From Streptomyces sp. SS1-1 (GTDB lineage: Bacteria; Actinomycetota; Actinomycetes; Streptomycetales; Streptomycetaceae): a stretch of 64,000 nt of DNA. Positions 16,052-25,160 of the stretch are shown here, one piece after another (positions within the stretch are counted from its first letter, which is position 1; each line of letters begins with the position of its first letter). The stretch is taken from positions 4,504,501 through 4,568,500 of the forward strand of contig NZ_WBXN01000004.1 in NCBI RefSeq assembly GCF_008973465.1, read 5' to 3'. The translations under genes and the position numbers were made by a program. Below the pieces are notes generated by a model. That model made no database searches. It was not told where the DNA came from and saw only the letters and a program-made list of their open reading frames with translations.

Positions 16052-16074
16052 CGGGTGAGCCGGGAACTCACCCG
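16052..16074 (+). other. Hairpin in the subtilase 5' leader
   Basis: CGGGTGAG pairs perfectly with CTCACCCG across a seven-base loop, ending about 10 bases before the AAGGGGGA ribosome-binding site. It could tune translation or mRNA stability. Confidence 0.45.
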
Positions 16075-16095
16075 GTTCTTCTGCAAGGGGGAAAC

Positions 16096-19000
16096 TTGCG
16101 CAGACACGTCAGACGAGCATGCGCGGCCGCCGTCTCCTCGGCGGCCGCCCTCGCCCTCATCGCGGGAACGACCGGACCCGCGTCCGCCCGGCCCGAGCAG
16201 CGCCCCCCGGGTGCCGCCTCCACCCCGTCCCCGCACCGCGTCACCCTGATCACGGGCGACCGGGTCGCGGTCGACGCCAAGGGCCGGGTCGTCGGCCTGG
16301 AGCGGGCGAAGGGGCGCGGCCACATACCCGTCCAGATACGCAGGATCCACGGGCACACCCTCGTGATACCGGCCGACGCGGCCGGGCTGGTCGCCGACGG
16401 CACGCTCGACCGGCGCCTGTTCGACGTCACCGAGCTGACGAGGGCGCACACCGGCGCCGCCGGCGCCAAGGGCCCGAAGGTCATCGTCGGCTACCGGGGG
16501 ACCGCCGCCGGCGCCAAGGCGGACGTCCGCGACGCGGGCACCCTGCGGCGCACCCTGAAGTCCCTCAACGCGGACGCCGTGCAGGCCACCGACCAGGGCG
16601 CCCCCGGTCTGTGGGACGCCCTCACCGACGGCGACCGCACCGCCTCGGGTATCGCGCACGTCTGGCTCGACGGCGTCCGCAGGGCCAGCCTCGACAAGTC
16701 CGTCGCGCAGATCGGCGCCCCCAAGGCGTGGGCGGCCGGCTACGACGGCAAGGGCGTCAAGATCGCCGTCCTGGACACCGGGGTCGACGCGACCCACCCG
16801 GACCTCAAGGGCCAGGTGGTCGCCGCCAAGAACTTCAGCCCGGCCCCCGACACCACCGACAAGGTCGGGCACGGCACCCATGTCGCGTCCATCGCGGCGG
16901 GCACCGGCGCCAAGTCCGGCGGGAAGTACAAGGGCGTCGCGCCCGGCGCCGGCATCCTCAACGGCAAGGTCCTCGACGACGACGGCTACGGCGACGACTC
17001 CAGCATCCTCGCCGGCATGGAGTGGGCCGCCGACCAGGGCGCCCAGATCGTCAACATGAGCCTGGGCGGCACCGACACCCCCGAGGTGGACCCGCTGGAG
17101 GCGGCGGTGAACAAGCTGTCCGCCGAGAAGGGCGTGCTGTTCACCATCGCGGCGGGCAACGCGGGCCCCGAGTCCGTCGGTTCGCCCGGCAGCGCGGACG
17201 CCGCCCTCACCGTCGGCGCCGTCGACGACAAGGACGCCCTCGCCCCCTGGTCCAGCACCGGCCCCCGGGCCGGCGACGGGGCGGTCAAGCCGGACGTGAC
17301 CGCGCCCGGCGTGGACATCACGGCCGCCTCCGCCAAGGGCAGCGCCATCGCGCAGGAGGTCGGGGAGAACCCGCCCGGCTATGTGACCATCGAGGGCACC
17401 TCGATGGCGACCCCGCACGTCGCGGGCGCGGCGGCGATCCTCAAGCAGCAGCACCCGGACTGGACGTACGCCGAGCTGAAGGGCGCGCTGACCGGTTCCG
17501 CGAAGGGCGGCGCGTACACGCCGTTCGAGCAGGGCGCGGGCCGCGTCCAGGTCGACAAGGCCATCAAGCAGAACGTGATCGCCGACCCGGTGTCGGTGAG
17601 CTTCGGCACCCAGCAGTGGCCGCACACCGACGACAAGCCGGACGCCCGGAAGCTGACGTACCGCAACCTCGGCACGAAGGACGTCACGCTCCAGCTCGCC
17701 GTGAAGTCCACCGACCCCAAGGGCCACGCGGCCCCGGCCGGCTTCTTCAAGCTCGGCGCGACCCAGGTCACGGTCCCGGCGGGCGGCAGGGCCACGGTCG
17801 GCTTCACCGTCGACACCCGGCTCGGCGGCACCCTGGACGGCGCCTACTCCGCGTACGTGACGGCGACGGGCGGCGGGCAGAGCGTCCGTACGGCCGCCGC
17901 GGTCCAGCGCGAGGTGGAGTCGTACGACGTCACCGTCAAGCACATCGGCCGCGACGGCAAGCCCGCGCCCGAGTACAACACGGCCCTGATCGGCTACTCC
18001 GGTCTGGCGAACGAGCGCTACTACCAGGTGCCCACGGCCGCCTCCGGCACGGTCAAGCTGCGCGTACCCAAGGGCACTTACCTGATGGACGCCTGGATCG
18101 CCAAGGACCTGGTGACCGTGGAGGGCGGCCTCGACTGGGTGGTCCAGCCCAAGCTGAACGTCACCCGGAACACCACCCTGACCATCGACGCGCGCACCAC
18201 GAAGTCCGCCGACATCACCGTGCCCGACCCGCGGGCCAAGCCGGTCTTCGCCGCCTCCAGCTACTGGTACGACACGGCGGGCATCGGCATCGCCGCCGGC
18301 GCCGGCTCCTTCGCCGACCTGCGCATGGCCCACCTCGGCCCGGAGATCGCGAGCGGTCTGACGCAGACCTGGAACGCCCAGTACACCAAGGGCGCGGCCA
18401 CCGAGTACGACGTCGCCACCTCGGCGAAGGTGAAGAAGATCCAGGGGCACAAGGTCCGCCACTTCACGGCGGGCGAACTCGCCAAGGTGTCCACCGGGCT
18501 CGGCGCCGCCGCGCCGAACAAGACCGGCGCGCTGCTGCCCGTCGGCTTCCTCCCCGACGACGTCGTGATCGCGACGCCGGTCGAGCAGAAGCTGCCCGGC
18601 ACCCGGACGCTGTACGTGTCGACGTCCGACAGGATCCAGTGGACGTTCGACATGGAGCAGCACTCCGGCACGGACGCCGACGGCCTCCCGATCATCGACG
18701 CCTTCTACACACTCGGCGACCCGCAGACCTTCAAGGCAAACAAGAGCTACACGAAGACGTTCAACACCGCCGTCTTCGGCCCGCACATCAACAAGGAATA
18801 CGGCCTGTTCCGCGCCGGCAACGAGATCTACGGCTTCCTGCCGCTGTTCGCCGACGCCAACAAGCACGCCGGGTCGTCCGACGTCACCTCGGTCACCACG
18901 AACCTCTACCGCAACGGCACCAGGATCGGCACCAACGCCGATCCGCTGCTCGGGGAGTCGTTCAAGGTGCCCGCGGCGGACGCCGAGTACCGGCTGACGA

Positions 19001-19401
19001 CCTCGGTGAAGCGGAGCGTCAAGGTCGCCGCCGCCTCCACCCGGATCGACGCGAGCTGGACGTTCCGTTCCAAGAAGCCGTCCGGTGACCAGGCGGCCCT
19101 CCCGGCCTCCACCGTGCGGTTCGGCGCGAAGACCGGGCTGGACAGCCGGGCCGAGGCCGGCAGGAAGGTCACCTTCCCGGTCACCGTCGTCGGCGCCGCC
19201 GCCGGGCGCAACCTGAAGTCGCTGCACGTCTACGTGTCGTACGACTACGGGCAGACCTGGAAGAAGCTCGACGTCAGGAACGGGAAGATCACCGTGAAGA
19301 ACCCCGGCAAGGGCAAGGGGATCTCCTTCCACGGCAAGGTCGCCGACAAGAAGGGCAACAAGGCGACGATCTCGATCTACAACGCCTACTACGGCAAGTA
19401 G
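16096..19401 (+). CDS. Large secreted S8 subtilisin-like serine protease
   Basis: A 1101-residue secreted protease. A TTG start at 16096 was chosen because AAGGGGGA sits just upstream and the next residues form a typical signal peptide (LRRHVRRACAAAVSSAAALAL, cleavage near ASA). A prodomain runs to about residue 195. The catalytic triad is intact: Asp227 (AVLDTGVD), His259 (GHGTHVAS) and Ser436 (GTSMATPH). About 600 residues of beta-rich C-terminal domains follow, unusual in length and probably for substrate or wall binding; no sorting signal or membrane helix is seen at the end. Such enzymes act outside the cell in nutrient release or processing. Monocistronic, with a strong terminator after it. 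Confidence 0.95.
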   Translation: MRRHVRRACAAAVSSAAALALIAGTTGPASARPEQRPPGAASTPSPHRVTLITGDRVAVDAKGRVVGLERAKGRGHIPVQIRRIHGHTLVIPADAAGLVADGTLDRRLFDVTELTRAHTGAAGAKGPKVIVGYRGTAAGAKADVRDAGTLRRTLKSLNADAVQATDQGAPGLWDALTDGDRTASGIAHVWLDGVRRASLDKSVAQIGAPKAWAAGYDGKGVKIAVLDTGVDATHPDLKGQVVAAKNFSPAPDTTDKVGHGTHVASIAAGTGAKSGGKYKGVAPGAGILNGKVLDDDGYGDDSSILAGMEWAADQGAQIVNMSLGGTDTPEVDPLEAAVNKLSAEKGVLFTIAAGNAGPESVGSPGSADAALTVGAVDDKDALAPWSSTGPRAGDGAVKPDVTAPGVDITAASAKGSAIAQEVGENPPGYVTIEGTSMATPHVAGAAAILKQQHPDWTYAELKGALTGSAKGGAYTPFEQGAGRVQVDKAIKQNVIADPVSVSFGTQQWPHTDDKPDARKLTYRNLGTKDVTLQLAVKSTDPKGHAAPAGFFKLGATQVTVPAGGRATVGFTVDTRLGGTLDGAYSAYVTATGGGQSVRTAAAVQREVESYDVTVKHIGRDGKPAPEYNTALIGYSGLANERYYQVPTAASGTVKLRVPKGTYLMDAWIAKDLVTVEGGLDWVVQPKLNVTRNTTLTIDARTTKSADITVPDPRAKPVFAASSYWYDTAGIGIAAGAGSFADLRMAHLGPEIASGLTQTWNAQYTKGAATEYDVATSAKVKKIQGHKVRHFTAGELAKVSTGLGAAAPNKTGALLPVGFLPDDVVIATPVEQKLPGTRTLYVSTSDRIQWTFDMEQHSGTDADGLPIIDAFYTLGDPQTFKANKSYTKTFNTAVFGPHINKEYGLFRAGNEIYGFLPLFADANKHAGSSDVTSVTTNLYRNGTRIGTNADPLLGESFKVPAADAEYRLTTSVKRSVKVAAASTRIDASWTFRSKKPSGDQAALPASTVRFGAKTGLDSRAEAGRKVTFPVTVVGAAAGRNLKSLHVYVSYDYGQTWKKLDVRNGKITVKNPGKGKGISFHGKVADKKGNKATISIYNAYYGK

Positions 19402-19414
19402 CTCCCGGCAGTGG

Positions 19415-19448
19415 AACGGGGGGCGCCCATGGCTGGGCGCCCCCCGTT
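19415..19448. terminator. Bidirectional terminator between the subtilase and VOC genes
   Basis: A perfect 15-bp stem (AACGGGGGGCGCCCA with its complement) and a four-base loop lie between two convergent genes. It is the strongest hairpin seen in the window. Confidence 0.88.
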
Positions 19449-19460
19449 CCCTGTTGCGTG

Positions 19461-19841
19461 TCAGCCGCCGCCGTAGGGGACCGTCAGGATCTCCAGGTTG
19501 TGGCCGTCGGGGTCCTCGAAGTAGGCGCCCCGGCCGCCGTCGTTGCGGTTGATCTCACCGGGCCGGCGGTGGTGCGGGTCGGCCCAGTAGGTCAGCCCGG
19601 CCCGCTGTATCCGGCCGAAGATCGCGTCGAACTCGTCGTCCGACACGAGGAACGCGTAGTGCTGCGGTGTGACGGGGCCGGGGGAGTCCAGGAAGTCGAG
19701 GGTCACCCCGTTCGGGATCGCGACCGGGACGAAGGGCCCGTAGCGCGGGCCCACCTCCAGGCCGAGGATGTCGGCGAGAAACCGGGCCGACGCCTGCTGG
19801 TCGTGCGCGGCGACGATGGTGTGGTCGAGCCGGACGGTCAT
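19461..19841 (-). CDS. VOC-family (glyoxalase/dioxygenase fold) protein
   Basis: A 126-residue protein with a single VOC module: LDHTIVAAHD at the N-terminus, a central DEFDAIFGRI helix and GGRGAYFEDPDGHNLEILT at the end, where the Glu is a usual metal ligand. Members include glyoxalases, fosfomycin resistance proteins and dioxygenases; substrate is not deducible here. The start at 19841 follows GAGGAGGC. The longer open frame upstream is in the shadow of the alcohol dehydrogenase gene. It lies 143 bases after that gene on the same strand and could be cotranscribed. Confidence 0.88.
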   Translation of the reverse strand: MTVRLDHTIVAAHDQQASARFLADILGLEVGPRYGPFVPVAIPNGVTLDFLDSPGPVTPQHYAFLVSDDEFDAIFGRIQRAGLTYWADPHHRRPGEINRNDGGRGAYFEDPDGHNLEILTVPYGGG

Positions 19842-19984
19842 CGGGCTGCCTCCTCGTGGGACCGGTTCGGTCGTTCCGCGAGCCACGCTAGGCCGCCACC
19901 CCGTCCCGGCACATCGGTCCCCGGACGGGGGCGGTCCTCCTCCCAGGGTCCTGCGTCCCGCGACCGGGATCGAGGCCGGGCCGG

Positions 19985-21025
19985 TCAGATCGTCGCCGTG
20001 TCGATCACGAAGCGGTACCGCACATCGCTGGCGAGCACCCGCTCGTACGCCTCGTTGATCTCGGCGGCGCCGATCAGTTCGATCTCCGCGCCGATGCCGT
20101 GCGCCGCGCAGAAGTCCAGCATCTCCTGGGTCTCGCGGATGCCGCCGATGCCGGAGCCCGCGAGCGTCTTGCGGCCGCCTATGACCGAGAACAGGTTCAG
20201 GGCGACGGGCTCCTCGGGGGCGCCGACGTTCACGAAGGCGCCGTCCGTCCGCAGCAGGGACAGGAACCGGTCCAGGTCCAGCGGCGCCGACACCGTGGAC
20301 AGGATGAGGTCGAAGGTGCCCCGCAGCTCCTTGAACGTGGCGTCGTCGCTGGTGGCGTAGTAGTGGTCGGCGCCCAGCCGCAGGCCGTCCTCCCGCTTGC
20401 GCAGGGACTGCGACAGGACCGTCACCTCGGCGCCGAGCGCGTGCGCGATCTTCACGCCCATGTGCCCGAGGCCGCCCATGCCGAGGATCGCGACCTTCTT
20501 GCCGGGGCCGGCGTTCCAGTGGCGCAGCGGGGAGTACGTGGTGATGCCGGCGCACAGCAGGGGCGCGGCGACGTCCAGGGACAGGCCGTCGGGGACGCGG
20601 ACGACGAAGTTCTCGTCGACGACGATCTTCTCCGAGTAGCCGCCGTAGGTCGGCTCGCCGTCCCGGCCGATCGCGTTGTAGGTGCCGGTGTTGCCCTCCA
20701 GGCAGTACTGCTCCAGGCCCGCCGCGCAGTTCTCGCACGTACGGCAGGAGTCGACCATGCAGCCGACGCCCACCCGGTCGCCGACCTGGAACCTGGTCAC
20801 CCCGGAGCCGACCTCGGCGACGACACCCGCGATCTCGTGGCCGGGCACCATCGGGAAGATCGCCTCGCCCCAGCCCTCCCGGGCCTGGTGGATGTCGGAG
20901 TGGCAGATACCGGCGAACCTGATGTCGATCAGGACGTCGTGCGCGCCGACCTCGCGGCGCTCGATGGTGGTGCGCTCCAGCGGAGCCTTGGCGGCGGGTG
21001 CGGCGTACGCGGCGACGGTGGTCAT
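19985..21025 (-). CDS. Zinc-dependent NAD(P) alcohol dehydrogenase (cinnamyl alcohol dehydrogenase type)
   Basis: A 346-residue medium-chain dehydrogenase. Catalytic zinc ligands are Cys41 (GICHSD), His63-Glu64 (PGHE) and the later cysteine. The structural zinc lobe has Cys94, Cys97, Cys100 and Cys108. The coenzyme-binding motif GMGGLGHMG is near residue 178. The sequence is of the YahK/CAD group, which usually reduces aldehydes with NADPH. The ATG at 21025 has TAGGAG 11 bases upstream. It is divergent from an XRE regulator with a ligand-binding domain, a common arrangement in Streptomyces, so the regulator probably controls this gene. Confidence 0.93.
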   Translation of the reverse strand: MTTVAAYAAPAAKAPLERTTIERREVGAHDVLIDIRFAGICHSDIHQAREGWGEAIFPMVPGHEIAGVVAEVGSGVTRFQVGDRVGVGCMVDSCRTCENCAAGLEQYCLEGNTGTYNAIGRDGEPTYGGYSEKIVVDENFVVRVPDGLSLDVAAPLLCAGITTYSPLRHWNAGPGKKVAILGMGGLGHMGVKIAHALGAEVTVLSQSLRKREDGLRLGADHYYATSDDATFKELRGTFDLILSTVSAPLDLDRFLSLLRTDGAFVNVGAPEEPVALNLFSVIGGRKTLAGSGIGGIRETQEMLDFCAAHGIGAEIELIGAAEINEAYERVLASDVRYRFVIDTATI

Positions 21026-21211
21026 GCCGGGGGATCTCCTAGGGGGGTTCGGCGTGCGTACCCGGTACGTCCTGGGGTGCTGCGTCCGGGCACGGCGTCC
21101 AGCCTGCCCGGAGGGGCCGCGGCCACCCAGCCCCCGGGTGTTCGTACGTCCGCTGTTCCTACCACCGGCGGGGTCAGGCTCCCGTGCGTACGACCAGCGA
21201 TACTCGGGGGC

Positions 21212-22126
21212 ATGGACGAGCAGCCCGTATCCGAGTCAGGGGCCGGCGCCGGGGCGGGACTGGATCCGCGTGCCGAGCTGAGCGAGTTCCTGCGCACCCG
21301 GCGGGCCCGGCTGAAGCCGCAGGACGTGGGGCTGCCGGACTTCGGGCGGCACCGGCGCGTGCCGGGGCTGCGGCGCGAGGAGCTGGCGCAGCTGGCCGGG
21401 GTGTCCGTGGCGTACTACACCCGGCTGGAACAGGGCAACGGGCGCAATGTCTCCGCCGAGGTCCTCGACGCGATCGCGCGGGCGCTGCGGCTCAGCGACG
21501 CGGAGCACGCGCACCTCATGCACCTGACCAAGCCGAAGCAGCACAAGAGGAGGCCGTCCACCCGGACCGAGCAGGTGCGGCCGGCGCTGCGGCATCTGCT
21601 GGAGTCGATCGACGGCGTCCCCGCGTACATCACCGGCCGCCGCTCGGACATCCTCGCCTGGAATCCGATGGCCGCGGCCGTCTTCGGCGACTGGGGGGAG
21701 CTGACGGCGCAGGAGCGGAACTGGGCCCGGATGGTGTTCCTGCGGCCCGACTACCGCGAGCTGTTCGTGGAGTGGGACCAGAAGGCGTCCGACATGGTCG
21801 GCCATCTGCGCATGGACGCCGGCTGCCATCCGGACGACCCGAGGCTGTCGGCGCTGGTCGGCGAACTCTCCGTGAAGAGCGCGGAGTTCCGGCGGCTGTG
21901 GGCCGTCCACGACGTCATGGAGAAGACCTACGGCGTCAAGCGCCTGCGGCATCCGCTCGTCGGCGAACTGACCCTGAACTTCGACTCGTTCCGGCTGTCG
22001 GACGGCACCGACCAGTATCTGACCACGTACTACGCCGAGCCCGGCTCACCGTCGGCCGAGGGGCTGCGGCTGCTCGCGAGCTGGGGCGCGGACGCGACCC
22101 GGGCGGGCCGGGGGACGGCTCTGTAG
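21212..22126 (+). CDS. XRE-family regulator with MmyB-like ligand-binding domain
   Basis: A 304-residue transcription regulator. Residues ~15-95 hold a helix-turn-helix of the XRE type (LRREELAQLAGVSVAYYTRLEQG). Residues ~115-290 are the MmyB-like ligand-binding domain (ITGRRSDILAWNPMAAAVFGDW), which in this family is thought to bind small hydrophobic ligands. The ATG at 21212 is seven bases after GATACT, a weaker candidate leaderless -10. The gene is divergent from the zinc alcohol dehydrogenase gene across 186 bases, so both are probably controlled from that gap. Confidence 0.9.
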   Translation: MDEQPVSESGAGAGAGLDPRAELSEFLRTRRARLKPQDVGLPDFGRHRRVPGLRREELAQLAGVSVAYYTRLEQGNGRNVSAEVLDAIARALRLSDAEHAHLMHLTKPKQHKRRPSTRTEQVRPALRHLLESIDGVPAYITGRRSDILAWNPMAAAVFGDWGELTAQERNWARMVFLRPDYRELFVEWDQKASDMVGHLRMDAGCHPDDPRLSALVGELSVKSAEFRRLWAVHDVMEKTYGVKRLRHPLVGELTLNFDSFRLSDGTDQYLTTYYAEPGSPSAEGLRLLASWGADATRAGRGTAL

Positions 22127-22176
22127 GGGCCGAAGGGTCGAGCGGCCGAGCGACCGAGGGGCCGAGGGGCCGAGGC

Positions 22177-22210
22177 GCCCGGCGGGCCGGTGTGCTCCGC
22201 CCCGCCGGGC
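22177..22210. terminator. Hairpin between the XRE and DUF5829 genes
   Basis: GCCCGGCGGG pairs perfectly with CCCGCCGGGC across a 14-base loop between convergent genes. The preceding ~40 bases are low-complexity GGCCGAGGG repeats. Confidence 0.6.
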
Positions 22211-22223
22211 CGCCCCGCCCCGC

Positions 22224-23174
22224 TCAGTGCCCGAACGTCCACACGGCCCGCGTGCCCGGGCCCACGGTGAGGACCGAGCGGCCGATGCGCTCCACGTGCC
22301 GGGACGCCTGCGAGCCGTTCAGCGTGAACGTCACCTCGCGCAGGCCCGCCTCCTCGCGCGGCACCGCGTCGAAGCGGATCGTCGTGCCGCCGCCCCGCGC
22401 GACGATCCCGCCGCCCGGTGCCGGCTGGACGGTGAAGCCGCCGGCCCGCAGCAGCGGCACCGTGCTGTCGAGGTCGCGCCGGGTGACCGCGAGCCGGATG
22501 GAGCCGACGTCCCGCATCGCGTGGTCGCGGTAGGCGTCGGGCAGATAGCGCTCCCGCCCCACGTCACCGGGGTAGGAGGCCGGTTCGGTGGCGCCGCGCG
22601 GGTCCGCGAAGTACTCCGGTCGGTACTCCATCCCCCAGGCTCCGAAGCCGTCGTACTCCCCGGTGGTGAGGACCGCGTCGAACCACGGCACCGGGACGCC
22701 GTCGCCGAAGTCCCGGGTCTGCTGGAACGCGATCGGTTCCGGGACGCCCAGGCCCGGCAGCCGCGCGGCCGCGCGGTCCAGGTCGCCGGAGCGCTCCGCG
22801 GAGATGCCGAGGCCGCCCGCGCCGAGCTCGCCGTCCTGGCCGGGCACGTCGCCCACGCCGAACAGTTCGAGATAGGTCTCGCGGCCCATCAGGTAGCGGC
22901 CCGTCCAGACCTGTCCGTCGGCGCCGGTGGTGGTGCGGACCTGGAAGTTCGCGAACTCCCGCAGATACGCGGAGTGTTCGATGGCGTCCGCGGTCTCCCG
23001 GTCGAGCACGCCGTAGGCATGGTTGAAGAAGAGCAGCTGTCCGTCGTGCCGGGTGCGCTGATCGGCGGGGGCCCGGCCATCCCGGGCCAGCGCGGTGCCC
23101 GTGCCGGCGCCCAGCGCGCCGGTCAGGGTGATGAGAAGGACCAGGACGGTCCGTAACGCTCGGTGAAGAGACAT
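22224..23174 (-). CDS. Secreted DUF5829-like protein
   Basis: A 316-residue exported protein. The signal peptide is MSLHRALRTVLVLLITL..., with cleavage near TALA. The mature part carries LLFFNHAYGVLDRETADAI, then GRYLMGRETYLELFG and a GLGISAERSGDLD stretch that looks like a VOC-type strand-helix pattern. I associate this with the DUF5829 family of actinobacteria, whose function is not known. The start at 23174 was chosen over upstream in-frame codons because it gives a proper signal peptide and is preceded by TACGCT six bases away, a leaderless -10. It is divergent from the DGPF/ECF42 pair. Confidence 0.8.
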   Translation of the reverse strand: MSLHRALRTVLVLLITLTGALGAGTGTALARDGRAPADQRTRHDGQLLFFNHAYGVLDRETADAIEHSAYLREFANFQVRTTTGADGQVWTGRYLMGRETYLELFGVGDVPGQDGELGAGGLGISAERSGDLDRAAARLPGLGVPEPIAFQQTRDFGDGVPVPWFDAVLTTGEYDGFGAWGMEYRPEYFADPRGATEPASYPGDVGRERYLPDAYRDHAMRDVGSIRLAVTRRDLDSTVPLLRAGGFTVQPAPGGGIVARGGGTTIRFDAVPREEAGLREVTFTLNGSQASRHVERIGRSVLTVGPGTRAVWTFGH

Positions 23175-23180
23175 GAGGAG

Positions 23181-23186
23181 AGCGTA
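23181..23186 (-). promoter_or_regulatory. Predicted -10 (TACGCT on minus strand) of a leaderless transcript
   Basis: On the minus strand TACGCT is followed by six bases and then the ATG at 23174, with no ribosome-binding site. Confidence 0.6.
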
Positions 23187-23251
23187 GGCAGGGCCCGCGC
23201 GAAATCGCAGAGATTTTCGAACGAAAGATTCTCGAAAAACCTCCTCGGGGA

Positions 23252-23278
23252 TGTCGAGAAGCCGTGACCGGCTCCGTC
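23252..23278 (+). promoter_or_regulatory. Predicted ECF42-type promoter (TGTCGA-N17-CGTC)
   Basis: TGTCGA at 23252-23257 and CGTC at 23275-23278 are 17 bases apart, about 50 bases before the DGPF gene. As I remember it, S. venezuelae ECF42 sigma factors recognise TGTCGA in the -35 and CGA/TC in the -10, so this would be an autoregulated promoter. Confidence 0.65.
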
Positions 23279-23329
23279 CCCGGTAGGAACGCGACCACAA
23301 TGGTTCGTGTCCGTACCGAGGAGACCGTC

Positions 23330-23737
23330 ATGGCCAAGTACCTGCTTCTCAAGCACTACCGCGGCGCCCCCGACGCGGTGAACAACGTGCCGATGGACCA
23401 CTGGACCCCCGAGGAGGTCTCCGCGCACATCCAATACATGACGGACTTCGCGGCGCGGCTGGAGAAGACCGGCGAGTACGTCGACGGGCAGGCGCTCGCG
23501 CCGGAGGGCACCTGGGTCCGCTACGACGGCGAGGGGCGCCCGCCGGTCACCGACGGGCCGTTCGCGGAGACCAAGGACCTCATCGCCGGCTGGATGGTCA
23601 TCGACGTCGACAGCTACGACCGTGCCGTCGAACTCGCGGGCGAGCTGTCCGCCGCCCCCGGCGCGGGCGGCAGGCCGATCCACGAGTGGCTGGAGCTCCG
23701 TCCCTTCCTGTACGCGGCGCCCACCATCACGGAGTGA
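23330..23737 (+). CDS. YCII-related DGPF-domain protein, ECF42 partner
   Basis: A 135-residue protein of the YCII/DGPF family. The DGPF motif is visible (VTDGPFAETKDLIAGW), and the fold is that of small dimeric YCII proteins with a presumed His/Asp active site. In ECF42 clusters such genes are the main targets of the sigma factor. Their biochemical role is unsettled. The ATG at 23330 follows GAGGAG, and the gene overlaps the sigma factor start. The promoter motif about 50 bases upstream fits the ECF42 consensus. No anti-sigma factor is present. Confidence 0.92.
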   Translation: MAKYLLLKHYRGAPDAVNNVPMDHWTPEEVSAHIQYMTDFAARLEKTGEYVDGQALAPEGTWVRYDGEGRPPVTDGPFAETKDLIAGWMVIDVDSYDRAVELAGELSAAPGAGGRPIHEWLELRPFLYAAPTITE

Positions 23738-24915
23738 CCGAGCCGATGCCCCCGTCGCTGGACGAGGCCCTGCTCAGGAGCCTCACCCCGCGCGTCCTCG
23801 CCGTCCTCGTCCGCCGCGGAGCCGACTTCGCGGCGGCCGAGGACGCCGTACAGGACGCGCTGGTTGAGGCCGTCCGGGTCTGGCCCGACGACCCGCCCAA
23901 GGACCCCAAGGGCTGGCTGATCACGGTGGCCTGGCGCCGGTTCCTCGACGCGGCCCGCGCCGACACCGCGCGCCGCCGGCGCGAGGACCGCGCCGACGAG
24001 GAACCGGCGCCCGGGCCCGTGCCGTCCGCGGACGACACACTGTGGCTCCACTTCCTGTGCGCCCACCCGTCGCTGAGCCCGTCCTCCGCGGTCGCGCTCA
24101 CCCTGCGCGCCGTCGGAGGGCTCACCACGCGCCAGATCGCCCAGGCCTACCTGGTCCCCGAGGCGACGATGGCGCAGCGCATCAGCCGGGCCAAGCGCAC
24201 GGTGTCCGGGGTCCGGCTCGACCGGCCCGGGGACGTCGCCACCGTGCTGCGCGTCCTCTACCTCGTCTTCAACGAGGGCTATTCCGGGGACGTCGACCTC
24301 GCCGCCGAGGCGATCCGGCTCACCCGGCAGCTCGCGGCGGCCGTCGACCACCCCGAGGTCGCCGGGCTGCTCGCGCTGATGCTGCTGCACCACGCCCGGC
24401 GCGACGCCCGGACCGCGCCCGACGGCGCTCTCGTGCCGCTCGCCGAGCAGGACCGCTCCCGCTGGGACACCCGGTCGATCGCCGAGGGCATCGGCATCCT
24501 GCAGGCGGCCCTCGCCCGCGACCGGCTCGGCGAGTACCAGGCCCAGGCCGCCGTCGCCGCGCTGCACGCCGACGCGCGGACCGCCGAGGAGACCGACTGG
24601 GTGCAGATCGTCGAGTGGTACGACGAGCTCGTCCGCCTCACCGGCAGTCCCGTCGCCCGCCTCAACCGCGCGGTCGCCGTGGGCGAGGCCGACGGCCCGC
24701 AGGCGGGCCTGGCCGCCCTCGCGGAACTCGACCCCGCCCTGCCCCGCCACACGGCCGTGGCCGCCCACCTCCACGAACGCGCCGGCGACCTCCCGACGGC
24801 GGCCCTCCTCTACACGGAGGCCGCCCTCAAGGCCCCCAACCTCCAGGAACGAGCCCACCTGACCCGCCGGGCGGCCCGCCTCAACACGCGGGCGGGAACC
24901 TCGGGCGTCCCCTAG
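23734..24915 (+). CDS. ECF42-type RNA polymerase sigma factor with C-terminal extension
   Basis: A 393-residue sigma factor, twice the usual ECF length. Region 2 covers residues ~10-75 (ADFAAAEDAVQDALVEAV). Region 4 is at ~115-175 (TTRQIAQAYLVPEATMAQRISRAKR). A ~200-residue helical C-terminal domain, TPR-like (VLRVLYLVFNEGY onward), is the hallmark of ECF42; it is thought to replace an anti-sigma factor by controlling the sigma part in cis. The GTG at 23734 overlaps the TGA of the DGPF gene, giving translational coupling; an ATG at 23746 with GGAG upstream is the alternative start. Confidence 0.93.
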   Translation: MTEPMPPSLDEALLRSLTPRVLAVLVRRGADFAAAEDAVQDALVEAVRVWPDDPPKDPKGWLITVAWRRFLDAARADTARRRREDRADEEPAPGPVPSADDTLWLHFLCAHPSLSPSSAVALTLRAVGGLTTRQIAQAYLVPEATMAQRISRAKRTVSGVRLDRPGDVATVLRVLYLVFNEGYSGDVDLAAEAIRLTRQLAAAVDHPEVAGLLALMLLHHARRDARTAPDGALVPLAEQDRSRWDTRSIAEGIGILQAALARDRLGEYQAQAAVAALHADARTAEETDWVQIVEWYDELVRLTGSPVARLNRAVAVGEADGPQAGLAALAELDPALPRHTAVAAHLHERAGDLPTAALLYTEAALKAPNLQERAHLTRRAARLNTRAGTSGVP

Positions 24916-25160
24916 TACGGGTCGGCGTGCCGCTGTCGTCGTAGGCCGGGAGGGGCGCACGGGACGAGGCGCGCCCGACGCCCTCGGAGCGGCCGTGCGC
25001 CTCGCGACCACGGGCGACGCCCGCACGGCTCCCCGGCGGCGCGCGGACCGGCCCGGAATCGCGGCGGCCCCCGGTGTGTTGTCGCTGGTGGGCATCGATG
25101 CCGGTGGACCTGCCCGTCGAGAAGCCCGAGTGTGTGAAGCGACAAGGATGGAGGGCCGCA

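Noticed and set aside
15931..19332. A 1133-codon open frame on the minus strand opposite the subtilase
   Set aside because: It is a shadow frame caused by high third-position GC; it lacks family motifs, while the plus strand carries the full protease triad.
22135..22175. Tandem GGCCGAGGG-like units considered as a repeat array
   Set aside because: The units are short, imperfect and purely GC-rich; no spacer structure as in CRISPR arrays.
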